DNA from: Exophiala sp. HKRS030
Lineage: Eukaryota > Ascomycota > Eurotiomycetes > Chaetothyriales > Herpotrichiellaceae
Direction of reading: 5' to 3'
Length of the DNA: 64,000 nucleotides
Assembly: GCA_023897205.1 (NCBI GenBank)
Contig: JAHWDD010000001.1
Span: 4,526,001 to 4,590,000 of the forward strand
Shown: one piece after another, positions 1-9,799 of the stretch
Position numbering within the stretch: position 1 is the stretch's first letter
Layout of the letters: each line of letters opens with the position of its first letter
Program-made: the position numbers and the translations under genes
Notes under the pieces: model-generated
The model's input: the letters and a program-made list of their open reading frames with translations, nothing else
The model's database searches: none
Told to the model about the DNA's origin: nothing

Positions 1-636
1 GCGCTTGATGTCGTCACCTGAATCAACCATGACAAGCTTCTGCTTGGGTTGGCCTGTATGTCTTTCGTTGGTGAGGGAGGGATTCCCTAATTCCATTTTC
101 AAAGGAATGGAATGGTCATAAATCATTGAATGAATACCACTTTGCCTGTTTTACCAACGTCTTTCCACGTCCCACGTATTCATCCCTTGATTACTCTGCA
201 GTACTCTCATGTACCTGTTTATTGTTGACCCCTGTCGGGGATAGGCACAAGAGGCTGTAATAGGAATCTTAGCCGAACACTCCCTCCTGCGTACAGTGCA
301 CCTGAACTTCGTCGCCTTGATATCGTCACAGCTACAGCATGGTACTCGTACTATTCCAACTTGCAACTTTGGGACAATAGACCCAAGTTTTCCCAAGAAC
401 CACCTCTCTCCTTCCATCCCGAAAGTTGGTTTGAGTCCCTACAGACCCGGAAACTGCGCACCCGTCGTACATCCACCAACCACCTGCGCCTCCGAAGAGG
501 CGACGCCTACGCCGAGCGACCTGCTGCGTCCACGTTAAGACCAATCTACGAGGGGCAAAGCTGCACTTTCGAAGTACCCGGGGTGATCACTTTTTCGATT
601 TGGGTGGGACCGAAAGAACACAAAACACACAGCATC
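1..636. other. left edge, upstream of VMA9; no complete gene seen
   Basis: No convincing gene. The first 30 bases or so, read on the minus strand, give a short open stretch starting with ATG (M-V-D-S-G-D-D-I-K-R) that runs off the left edge; it could be the start of a gene outside the window, but there is too little to judge. The rest is probably the 5' region of VMA9. A 14-mer (TACTCGTACTATTC) at about 343-356 recurs near 26,272. Confidence 0.4.
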
Positions 637-1523
637 ATGGCCAACGGGTAAGTGGGCACTTCTGCCACGGAGAGAGCACATATCATCCAGTTACACGGGA
701 GTGCCGAGTACGAGCAACTACACCGGAGGAACTTCATGCGAGAAGGCAAGGGAGTGTAATTTGTACACTAGAATTGAGCAAAGAGGCTGAATCTGTTTTG
801 GTGGTGCCAACTACAACACTTTCAAGAGAGACGGGTTTCCAAAGGGGAAACAGGCAACATCCACATCTTTGCAAACCAATCACCACCGACCGCAGAAGGT
901 GTTTCATACTGTCGCGGCACTTTCTTTCACCTTCTGAAGCCAGGCTGTATAATAATCTTGTCGATGTGTCCTTTTTTTTTCCAGAGCGTCATGTGGGAAA
1001 GCTGTCGATGGAAATTCTCCCTGTCCTCTTGACGTGTATCCTTCGACTCATTCCTCTCGCCGCAGGAACCCTCAATCAATGACTGGAAACCGAGACCCCT
1101 TCACTGACACCTTGTCTATCTCTAGATGGTCTCTTCTGATCGGCTTGATCGTCGTCGTCGCTCTCAGCGTCGGCGCATATTTCTTCAGCCCAAAGGGCGA
1201 GAATCAGACGTACGTCTCTCACATGCCCTGATCTCTTGCCTTGCCAAAAGGCCTTCTTGTCCCTTTTTCTTCCCTCTCTCTCTCTCTGTGAGCTCATCTC
1301 AGCTAATTTTCAAAATTCACAGGATATGGAGAAATACACTCATTCTCAGCTTCGCCAGTTGTTACATCATGTGGGGTGCGTTCTTCTCTGCTCTGCCACC
1401 ATTTCGTCGAGGCTTGCAATGCTGACAGCATCCCTTCTAGCGATAACATTCCTTGCCCAATGGCACCCACTCGTCGAACCGCGGATGACCAAGTTGAGAC
1501 CCGGATATTTGGGTGGTAGTTGA
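637..1523 (+). CDS. VMA9: V-type proton ATPase subunit e (Vma9), 76 aa, four exons
   Basis: Small hydrophobic subunit of the membrane V0 sector of the vacuolar H+-ATPase. Exons 637-647, 1126-1209, 1323-1375 and 1441-1523 total 231 nt. The joined protein begins MANGWSLLIGL, has one membrane segment at about residues 5-25, the family hallmark FFSPKGENQT, then IWRNTLILSFASCYIMW leading into AITFLAQWHPL as the second membrane segment. All three junctions restore the known family sequence, so the structure is well supported. The first intron is long (478 nt) for this genome and leaves an 11-nt first coding exon; the other introns are 113 and 65 nt. A single-exon reading would miss the gene. Length matches the family (about 70-80 aa). 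Confidence 0.9.
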
Positions 1524-2029
1524 AATACCTTTCTCCATTCTGCGGATATTGAACGTCATGGGGGAGTTTTTCCAGCTGTGCAGTACAACAACATCAACGT
1601 GTTCGCTACTGCATGTACAATGCTGCCGGAAGCGTGTATATTTAGGCACTTCGACGCTAGGACGAAGTTCCATCTGAACTACAGAACAGCATAATCAGAC
1701 GAGCCATTGTGAAACTACAGTTAATAACAATTTTGCGGCGAAGCGTGAAATAAGATTTGAGGTTCATAGTCTCTGCAATTTCTCTACACAAGAGCAGAGA
1801 CACTCGTCACTTGCTGCATTCCTGGAGTAATTCTCCTTTGCATTTCATCCACGATTCTGTGATTTCAGGCTTGACCCACGTTAAAATCGCCGTGGTAAGC
1901 CCTTCTCTCGAATATTACTGTACATTTGGGGGTCGCAATAGTTTCCACACATCGCCACGCTCATTATGTTTTTGGAGTAAAGGTAGGACTCTGTGGTCTC
2001 AATAAGACCCCTGTTCGGTGGAGAAACCA
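1524..2029. other. intergenic, VMA9 to MOB3 (convergent)
   Basis: About 500 bp between two convergent genes. It should hold both 3' ends. No conserved coding frame or repeat seen. Confidence 0.4.
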
Positions 2030-3904
2030 TCACTGGTCATCCTTATCCTCTCCCGCTTCTGTCTCGACGAGCTCTGCGGTCTTGCTACCCTGTGCTGTGT
2101 CGAGTTCATTGTCATCATCGTCGTCGTCGTCGTCCAGTTTCTCCTCGACTGCGACTCTGACGTCGACCTGGCGCGACAACGGTGACGCCAATGGAGAAGG
2201 CTGTGACTTTGCTGGACTTGTCGAACTCCGACCTTGTGCTCGCAAGATCGGACTGGGGAGTTCGGTGTGCTCGTCGTCGAGATGTCCTAAGATCGCCTTC
2301 AACACGTCAGGACCGCCTGTTCGGATACTGCCTCCAGAGGGAGATGTGACTTGCTCTTCTTCGTCCTCATCATCAGCAGTGCTCTTCTGCTTGACGGGAG
2401 TTTCTGTTTTGGTTGATGTGGTAGTGCTTTCGGGTACGGTTGTTTGACCGGCGGCAGCAAGGGGATCAGAACCATCTCCTGTGCCTGTCGGGGTCGGGTC
2501 TTCGGGTGCCCGAGGCTCGTATTGTGGTACGGTAGCACCAATGTCGAGTTTCGGCAATACTCGCTCAGGGGATCGATCTTTTCGTTCAGTGGCTGTGGTT
2601 GCTGACGATTTGGCGTCCGTTTCCGGAGCAAGCATTGCAGAGATATTGCTGGATGTGTTGTCTTCGTCCTCCTCTTGACCTTCTGGGATGATGGCAACGT
2701 GGCTCCCTGTACTGGGAGTGTGCTTGTGTCGACGAGCGGTCGCGCCAGTCGTCGCAGTCGTTGTAGCTGGACTAGCAGTAGACGTGCTTGGGGAGACGCT
2801 GTTCTCGGCTGGTGGGTTCTGGTTATCCTTGCGGAGTATCTGCATCCGTGAGCCTGCTTCTGGGTCGGAGGCGGATGATGTGCTCTGATCATTCGATTCC
2901 TCAGAGGATCCTTCCGCTTCCGCTGGAATTGTGTAGCTATCTTCAGGAATGAGATGATACTCATCGCAGACGGTCTTGAAGAACATGTAGAGTCCATATG
3001 AGGCCTCCACCGACCAAAACACTTCCCGATGTTGAAACCAAGCATGTGCGAAAATCCGGTACACCCGTCGGAAGATATTCGTGAGCTGGCGCATGCTCTG
3101 GATTGCACTTCCCGCCTCACCACCCAATGCTAGCCTTGATGGGAAATGTTTGGGACTAGTGAGGATATTCGCAGCCCAGTCTAACGTGTGGTTACAGTAG
3201 TCGATGGCACAGCAGGATTTTGGAGGTTCATGAACCGCGCAGAGATACTGCCACTCGCTGGCGCGCATTTCGGGGCACGTCTGAGCGGAGCATGGGGGGT
3301 TGTCGTTCATGAGAGAAATCGAGACGAGATTGGCCTTCATGGTCAGGAATCTGCAGAGTTCGTACAACCACAGATTCCTGTCCACACTTTCGTTGTCGTT
3401 GATTCGAGGGGGTGTGGCAAGCTGTAGCGCAGTCTCTTTTGATACGGGTATCGTGTGCGAGGCATCTGGGGTATGCGTGAGGTGGGAGTAGAAGGCTTTG
3501 AGATGTTCTTGAAGTTGAAAGGGCGAGTCGAGCTGGAACCGCCGAGTTAGCGCATCTGATCTGTGGCACAATGAGGTTATCCTGACCTGGCTCAAAGGGA
3601 CAAGAGGAGGTCCTCTGGCCATGTCCGCGGCACGAGTGCCCGGTCTGATCCTGCGTGCAGCGCCCTCATCTGGCTTGCCGACCGCGTCAAGAGACAATTC
3701 TTTGGAGCTGTCGCCGATTCCCGGGCTCTTGGGTCCAAACTGGACTTCTGGAATGGGTGGAGGAGAGGGCAGCCGAGGCGAACTCGACGGCGAGACTGCC
3801 GCCATGCCGTCCAGCTCGTAGAAAGGCCTGAAGAAGGGATACGTGGGTGTGTCGTCCTCGAACCACTCCTCGTCCGAGAAGGAACAACAATGCGATCTAA
3901 CCAT
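2030..3904 (-). CDS. mob3: MOB3/phocein-type MOB-domain protein (candidate STRIPAK subunit), 606 aa
   Basis: MOB-family adaptor. The MOB/phocein domain covers about residues 107-310: LDSPFQLQEHLKAFYSHL, LWLYELCRFLTMKANLVS, then zinc-site-like spacing around CSAQTCPEMRASEWQYLC and HTLDWAANIL. A long low-complexity acidic and Thr/Ser/Pro-rich tail follows, with eight Asp in a row at about 2114-2137. Fungal proteins of this shape are the Mob3 subunit of the striatin (STRIPAK) complex acting in cell fusion and development; this assignment is family inference. The continuous frame contains 18 residues between PLVPLSQ and LDSPFQLQ that look like a 54-nt intron (3533-3586: GTCAGG donor, GCTAAC branch, CAG acceptor, length a multiple of three). 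I chose the ATG at 3904 because its context is ACCATGG; the frame is open up to an ATG at 3997 in poor context. It lies head-to-head with ZNG1. Confidence 0.8.
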   Translation of the reverse strand: MVRSHCCSFSDEEWFEDDTPTYPFFRPFYELDGMAAVSPSSSPRLPSPPPIPEVQFGPKSPGIGDSSKELSLDAVGKPDEGAARRIRPGTRAADMARGPPLVPLSQVRITSLCHRSDALTRRFQLDSPFQLQEHLKAFYSHLTHTPDASHTIPVSKETALQLATPPRINDNESVDRNLWLYELCRFLTMKANLVSISLMNDNPPCSAQTCPEMRASEWQYLCAVHEPPKSCCAIDYCNHTLDWAANILTSPKHFPSRLALGGEAGSAIQSMRQLTNIFRRVYRIFAHAWFQHREVFWSVEASYGLYMFFKTVCDEYHLIPEDSYTIPAEAEGSSEESNDQSTSSASDPEAGSRMQILRKDNQNPPAENSVSPSTSTASPATTTATTGATARRHKHTPSTGSHVAIIPEGQEEDEDNTSSNISAMLAPETDAKSSATTATERKDRSPERVLPKLDIGATVPQYEPRAPEDPTPTGTGDGSDPLAAAGQTTVPESTTTSTKTETPVKQKSTADDEDEEEQVTSPSGGSIRTGGPDVLKAILGHLDDEHTELPSPILRAQGRSSTSPAKSQPSPLASPLSRQVDVRVAVEEKLDDDDDDDDNELDTAQGSKTAELVETEAGEDKDDQ

Positions 3905-4133
3905 GGTCTCGGCTATGTTTCCTTTTGGGGGTGAGAATGGAGCGGGAGATCGACGGCTAAACTTTGGTGCTAGAACGAAGTTGACGCCCCACGTCATTCA
4001 CAGAATTGTACAAAGTACGGAGTACATACAAACAAATTATCTGTTTCCACACTTGAAGCCCTGTATTTCTAACTTCTATACGCCTCTCTTGTTTGTACCA
4101 ATACCTCTTTGTTATCTGTCATTAATAACAGTC
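3905..4133. promoter_or_regulatory. shared divergent promoter, MOB3 / ZNG1
   Basis: A 229-bp gap between start codons of opposite genes, so both promoters must lie here (shorter still if MOB3 starts at 3997). It contains TACGGAGTAC at 4016-4025, part of a 16-mer (TACGGAGTACATACAA) that is repeated at 26,411. No clear TATA box. Confidence 0.5.
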
Positions 4134-5500
4134 ATGGACGACGACATTCCAGACCTTGTTGACCTCCAATCACAACAAGATTCCTCCTCTCAGAAGACCT
4201 CAATAAAAAAGGTACCCATCACAATAGTAACAGGTATATCATATTTACAAGAACCCCCCTTTTATCTTCCATTCAATGCTGATAATGCTGTCAACAAAAG
4301 GTTATCTCGGTGCTGGCAAGACGACATTACTCAACTACATCCTGACAGCTGAACATGGCAAAAAGATAGCAGTGATTTTAAATGGCAGGTCTCACTTCCT
4401 ACCCCTGGGTGCATATGTACCTATATAGGCCTCTGGACGCCATGGCCACAGCACCCTGAACCCTCACTGCAACGGGAATCTAACATGTTTGAACCTTGAT
4501 CACAGAATTCGGCAACACAGCGGACATTGAAAAGTCTCTCACAGTCAACCATGGCAACCAATCCTCCACGGAATGGATCCCTCTCGCCAACGGCTGCATC
4601 TGTTGCAGTGTCAAAGACAGCGGTGTCGCCGCCTTGGAATCTCTGGTCGAACGTCAGCAAGACTTTGACTACATCCTACTCGAGACGACTGGTGTAGCAG
4701 ACCCCGGCAACATCGCTCCGATGTTTTGGATGGACGAAGGTCTAGGAAGCAGCATATACCTCGACGGTATCGTGACCGTCGTCGACGCGAAGAACATCCT
4801 GAAAAGCCTTGACGAACCTACACCTGAGGAACTGCCGGCGTCAGAGAGCGAAGGTCGCGCCCAGCACGACCACGAGAAGTCTCCTCTGTTGACGACGGCT
4901 CACCTACAAATCTCCCACGCCGACGTCATCATCCTCAACAAAACCGACCTCGTCTCCACGACCAAACTCTCCGAAGTACAGGCAAGAATAACATCGATAA
5001 ACGGTCTCGCACGCCTCCTCCCGACAAGCCACTCGCACGTCGACTCCTTGAGTGGCACCGTCCTAGATCTCGACGCCTATTCGACGTTTCCTACTACCTC
5101 GACCTCCTCGCCGCCCAAAACGGCACCGACCCCGGACTTCTCCTCAAAGGGTCATTCACATCTCGATCCGACCATATCGACGCTCACACTCGCATTCTCT
5201 TCTCCCTTGGACCCGCCGAAACTCTCGCACCTGACATCCTGGCTCGAGACCATCCTCTGGGAAGCCGAGGACGACCAAGCCGACCAAGCCCGCAAGTACG
5301 AAATACATCGCACAAAGGGACTCATCCCGCTCCTCGACGGCACGGTACGGGTCATCCAGGGCGTCCGCGAGATCTTCGACATCATCGAGCCGCCCAGACC
5401 CACCGAGGGAAGCGACGCCCCGCGGGACGGAAAGATTGTCTTTATAGGACGAAACCTTGACCTACTACCTCCTTTTTCAGAATCACAGGTCTCTGGATGA
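4134..5500 (+). CDS. ZNG1: ZNG1-type G3E GTPase, zinc metallochaperone (CobW/CBWD family), 392 aa
   Basis: COG0523 GTPase that in other eukaryotes hands zinc to methionine aminopeptidase 1. Exons 4134-4233, 4301-4384 and 4506-5500 (1179 nt). Walker A GYLGAGKT at residues 34-41, switch region LNEFGN at 60-65, the metal-binding CxCC motif GCICC at 91-95, [11 protein letters not shown] after it, and the guanine-specificity motif NKTD. The C-terminal CobW_C region ends with [10 protein letters not shown]. Intron 1 is 67 nt. Intron 2 (4385-4505, 121 nt) must start with GC, not GT, to restore NEFG, so it is a GC-AG intron. The N-terminus has DIPDLV where the human protein has DCPELV, the METAP1-contact motif, so the Cys is Ile here. 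Family identity is secure; zinc transfer is inferred from homologs. Confidence 0.9.
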
Positions 5501-6889
5501 AATTTCTAAATCTTTTGATCTCGAAATCGGAAATGACCGGTCACTGAACAAAAAGCCGCGCTGCATCTACATACCTGAGAGGCGGCGGCGGGGCGTCGTC
5601 CTCGTCACAGAGTCGACAACAGAAGACTTTGACGAATTATTACCAAATACTTGCACGTAATGCAAGCACCTCGAAAAACAAAACACCCTCGTGGTCCTCG
5701 TCTACTCCACAATACAGCGAGCGCGTTGGTGGGGGTCTCAGCAGTACATCGTTAAAGGGGAGATCTTTGGTTTACGAATACAAAACTATATTATTCGAAC
5801 ACCTACACTCACACTTGCCCGCCACCCGGCCGGCTACAACGCACGTGCACAATGAAGCAAGTCAAGCCTTCGGATGAGAAAGAAGAAGCTTTCGAGTCAC
5901 GATTTTTAAGATCTAAGTAAAAGGAAAATACATTTGCAATTTCAAAAATATCCAATTTCCACCATCTTGAGTCCTGTCCGTTCCTCATGGATGGTGTTGT
6001 TGTTGTCGTTGCTGTAACTCCGTAGGTACTACCTAGGTACATAAGAAACACCCCTGGATTACCTGATCGTTCGTTCGTTCGTGTTGACGGTCGTTTGTCG
6101 TTCTTTCGTTCAGTCATTGCGCAATGTCAGTTCAGTTTCACTGCTCGCTTGCTTCGCTAGTTTCTTTATATGAGACAGGCTGATGGTCGAATCGATTTCG
6201 GTTTCGGTTTGGTTTCGCAACCATGAATCGTTGTTACCCCGAGAAGAAAACCTTCAAAATTTCAAAAACAAATATCCAAAACACCACCAAGTGACCGACG
6301 CGTACAAAAACTTGACAAAACAACAAAAGGCGTCCTCGTCCCGAAATTCCCCTCCCGGTGAAGAAAAAGGTCCCTCCTCATTCGCACGAATCACGGTACT
6401 CGTGTGAGTTGTTACTGCTCGCTAATAATTGAAAAACCAAAAAAAGACATTTGCCAGTTCCGGCTTCCTAAAACCTACTACACAAGTTCTGCTCGCTAAA
6501 GAATCAATGCGGCTTTCCTATGTGCGGAACAAGTTCAGAGCAAAATTCGTTTGTCATACGTCATTAATCGTTGGAATGGCGCCGCGTGGATGTACGCACG
6601 TATGCTTCGGCGACAGCATGTCGGGTCTCGGCCTCTCATCTCGTCCACCAGTATCTGTAGCCTTGTTGGATCCTACTGCTAGTGGTGGACTGTTGCGATG
6701 CGGCACATCTCCAGAGGATGGTGAACCAACACAAGTCGGTCGCCGCTTCAAGGTCCGACATGTTCAACTTCAGACCATATCATCAACCTCGTGGGGTACA
6801 TCGCATGCGAAGTAGAAGTAGAGGGGGGTATGTGTAGGCGGGCTTAGGTCTTCAACCAACGCCCTGAGATTTATCGTGTAGGGTCCGGC
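5501..6889. other. intergenic 1.4 kb, no gene
   Basis: The DNA between the 3' ends of two convergent genes (ZNG1 and the kinase-like gene) shows no recognisable gene. It holds short simple repeats (CGTTCGTTCGTTCG near 6068-6083, GGTTTCGGTTT near 6199) and the palindromic motif CCTAGGTA at 6033-6040. Confidence 0.45.
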
Positions 6890-9799
6890 TCATTCCTGTT
6901 TGTCATTGACTAGATCGCTCGGCTGTGGTCTGTCGAGTTCCGGTTGATGTGTCGTGTGAAAGTCCGGGGCTGCAAGACATTCCAGATCAGCAGGCTTCAG
7001 GTCAAGGTAAGTGTCGGCCTCGGGCTCATTGAAAACATCTCCTCTGCCCTCGGCATCCGGCATTGTACTGACTGCTGAGACGATATCAGGGACGGCATCA
7101 TCCATCTTTAGCTCTTCGCGCTTTTCTTCTTGTGCTGTGGCGAGAGTCTGGACACTTAGGTCGAGATCCCCACCTGTAGCGAACGATTCATCATATCCAC
7201 TATCCGCAAAAGGCAGTGTGGGTAACCTGCCCTGCACCGAAGAACCAGCTAGTACGGGTTCATCGGACTGGGTAAGGCAAGGCGTCGTAAAGATCTCAGT
7301 ATTAGGGTTGTTAGATGGTATTGTTGATCCTTGAAAGGAGAGAACTTGATCCCTACTCTCTTCAGGCTCAGAAGCCAACTCACCACAAAGCTGACGAGTC
7401 GATGTTGGTAAGACTGCATGGCTATTACGCGGTGTACTGTCGGACGTTATGGAATTCGTAGTTACCAAAGAGGGACGTCGTGCTAACGAGGCAGGCTGAG
7501 TTTGGACGGGGTCGATCTGCACTGGTGTCACAGCTTTCGCTGGAGACACTGTATCGTCACTTGTTAGTCGCGCCTCTGCTGCTCGTTCCAAGATCTCCAA
7601 CTCTTCATCGTTGAACGTCCTTCTAGGGACAAGATATGGGTGGCCATCCAGTTCCACTTTGTCGAATTCGCGGTCCGTCCCGGGTGAAATGGGAACAATG
7701 TTTGGCTCCGCATCATCAACCAACGATGGTCTGTCATCCTCGACAATCCAGTGATGTCTCTCGTTCCTGCCGAGATGAGCATAATTCACAGGTGGTGCTC
7801 TTCCTCTCGGACGGTCATAGGCAGAAGTCTCGCTGTCGAATTCATAGTTGGAAGACTTGGGATATGTGAACGTGTAGTCATCCCTTGAGCTTTCTGGAGA
7901 ATAAGGCACATTTTCAATCTCATGTTGGTTGGAGAAACGCTCAATGTCATCCCTGCCTACCGCATCTGCAGGGTCAATGTACTCTTGTGGGGTCCGGAGC
8001 TTCAGTGTAGGCCTGTCATGACGTTCTTCTGGATGCAGAGCCTTTGTGTCGCCTTCTCGGAACATCTTTGCCAACGTCTTGGCTGAACACCGATCTCGAG
8101 GACGACGAGATAGACATATCCTTACAATGTCTTGATACCACTCTGGAACTTCGGATGGGAATTCCTCCACGCTCAATGGAGATACGTGGCGCTCGGGCTC
8201 ATCATCGTCCATGGCCAACGCCCACAACGTCATTCCCAGCTGGTATAAGTCTGACTTTTCACCAATGTACATCGAGATCCTTTGACTGCTGGCAATCTTG
8301 GCCGCAATTTCGGGAGGTTCCCAGCCAACTGGACAACCCCTTCGGTTGATGTCGATGATCTTTGCATTGCCCTCCCCATCAACAACAATGTTGGAGAGGG
8401 TAAAATCACCTTGCACATAGCCTTCTTCATGGATCTCGCTAAGACCACAGGCGGCTTGTTCTGCCCACCTGCACCGATCTTCCCATGGGATAGCTCCCCT
8501 ATGATCATAGAGGAGGTCAACAATGGCGCCCTTCTCGGCGTAGCTGATGAGAAGACCTTTGACGAATTGTTCCTCGTCATCGACAACAACAGCTTCTAGT
8601 CGTATGACATGACTTGAACCGTGAAGAGCGTGCAAGGCGTTGATTTCATATAGGAATTCGTCGACAGTGTCTGGACCTGGGATATCCTTCTTGATATAAA
8701 CTCTGCCTTTGTGCTTGACCTTGTACACAAACCCGGAGATGTGAGAATCGAAAACCAATTCACTCTCTCGTATCTCCATTGGCTGAAACTCATCGTCATG
8801 TAGTATATGGGCCACAGTATGACGGGGTGGGTATGGGATGATCTCGTTGACATCTTCAGTGACATGGACATGCAGACGACCATCGGTCGTTTCCAGCTTC
8901 AGATTCGTCACAGTGTCGTAGAACTGGATCTCAGGCAGCGAGTCTCGTATGGATTCGTATATTTGCATGCTCTTGTCTCGTTGGAATTGGAGCTCCTTGA
9001 GGTCCATCTCGAGGGACCCTGGTTCAGCGTTGCGATAATCACATGAGACAGTCACCCGACGCCATCGACTTGGGGTCTCTGCGTACGTGACGAAGAACTT
9101 TTCTCGATCTGACTTGTCTCTGAAATGCATGCTCAGATTGAGAATCCATCGAGTGTCGAGCTCGTCTCTCAGGTCGGCTTTATCATCGACGAGAGGCATT
9201 CGAAGGAAGTTTGAGTCATCAGACGAGGTAGTGGACGGAGGGCGAGGAGGTCGAAAATTTTCCTGAGGCCAAATATCCTCAGTGGTTGGAACAAGATTGG
9301 GATCAAGGGACGAGGTTATGGCGTCAATGCCAGCATCAGTGGCGGGCGCATCGGCCCTGCTTGTGAGAGCTACGGCAGGGGCAGAGGTCCGACCCGGTTC
9401 CCAGCACGGCGGTGAAGAGGTCGCTCGAGGACGAGGGAGGCTGGTCGATGCATGTCTGACAGTGGACGAGGCACGTCGTTCGGCATGACAAGGTTCGACG
9501 GGCAGCAAACGATCCCGTCTCTCGGAATTTTGACGTCTGAAGGTGGCTTGCCGGGGGAGGCCGATAGCCAGCGGCCTCGCTGTCGAGTCTTGCCCGCTCG
9601 ACTCATCGTTGTCGGGCCAAGTCTGAGGCCAGTGTCGGTCGCCCGGGAAGTCGACGGAACTATGGGTCGGGTCATCTTTGGCAAAGAAATTGTGAATCTT
9701 CTGCCACATTCCCGATTTGAGGGGATGCTTATGGAAATGCGGCTCTGTTTCTTCCAGTTGTCTCAAGGGCTCTTCAGCATGTTGAGGTCTGATGCCCAT
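6890..9799 (-). CDS. large protein with an atypical protein kinase domain, 969 aa
   Basis: Uninterrupted 969-aa frame. The kinase-like domain lies at about residues 345-610. Recognisable parts are a candidate ATP-binding Lys in VYIKK (about 370), the helix C Glu in FLYEINAL, a catalytic loop reading QGDFTLSN (about 463) where HRD would be expected, IIDIN (about 482) in place of DFG, PPE in place of APE, and KSDLYQLGMTLWAL for the F helix. The catalytic-loop Asp and Asn and the metal-binding Asp remain, so activity is possible. Both flanks are long, polar and probably disordered: N-terminal about 340 residues rich in Arg/Ser/Pro and an acidic C-terminal region of about 350 residues. I do not recognise a named orthologue. 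The ATG at 9799 is the first in frame. Confidence 0.75.
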   Translation of the reverse strand: MGIRPQHAEEPLRQLEETEPHFHKHPLKSGMWQKIHNFFAKDDPTHSSVDFPGDRHWPQTWPDNDESSGQDSTARPLAIGLPRQATFRRQNSERRDRLLPVEPCHAERRASSTVRHASTSLPRPRATSSPPCWEPGRTSAPAVALTSRADAPATDAGIDAITSSLDPNLVPTTEDIWPQENFRPPRPPSTTSSDDSNFLRMPLVDDKADLRDELDTRWILNLSMHFRDKSDREKFFVTYAETPSRWRRVTVSCDYRNAEPGSLEMDLKELQFQRDKSMQIYESIRDSLPEIQFYDTVTNLKLETTDGRLHVHVTEDVNEIIPYPPRHTVAHILHDDEFQPMEIRESELVFDSHISGFVYKVKHKGRVYIKKDIPGPDTVDEFLYEINALHALHGSSHVIRLEAVVVDDEEQFVKGLLISYAEKGAIVDLLYDHRGAIPWEDRCRWAEQAACGLSEIHEEGYVQGDFTLSNIVVDGEGNAKIIDINRRGCPVGWEPPEIAAKIASSQRISMYIGEKSDLYQLGMTLWALAMDDDEPERHVSPLSVEEFPSEVPEWYQDIVRICLSRRPRDRCSAKTLAKMFREGDTKALHPEERHDRPTLKLRTPQEYIDPADAVGRDDIERFSNQHEIENVPYSPESSRDDYTFTYPKSSNYEFDSETSAYDRPRGRAPPVNYAHLGRNERHHWIVEDDRPSLVDDAEPNIVPISPGTDREFDKVELDGHPYLVPRRTFNDEELEILERAAEARLTSDDTVSPAKAVTPVQIDPVQTQPASLARRPSLVTTNSITSDSTPRNSHAVLPTSTRQLCGELASEPEESRDQVLSFQGSTIPSNNPNTEIFTTPCLTQSDEPVLAGSSVQGRLPTLPFADSGYDESFATGGDLDLSVQTLATAQEEKREELKMDDAVPDIVSAVSTMPDAEGRGDVFNEPEADTYLDLKPADLECLAAPDFHTTHQPELDRPQPSDLVNDKQE

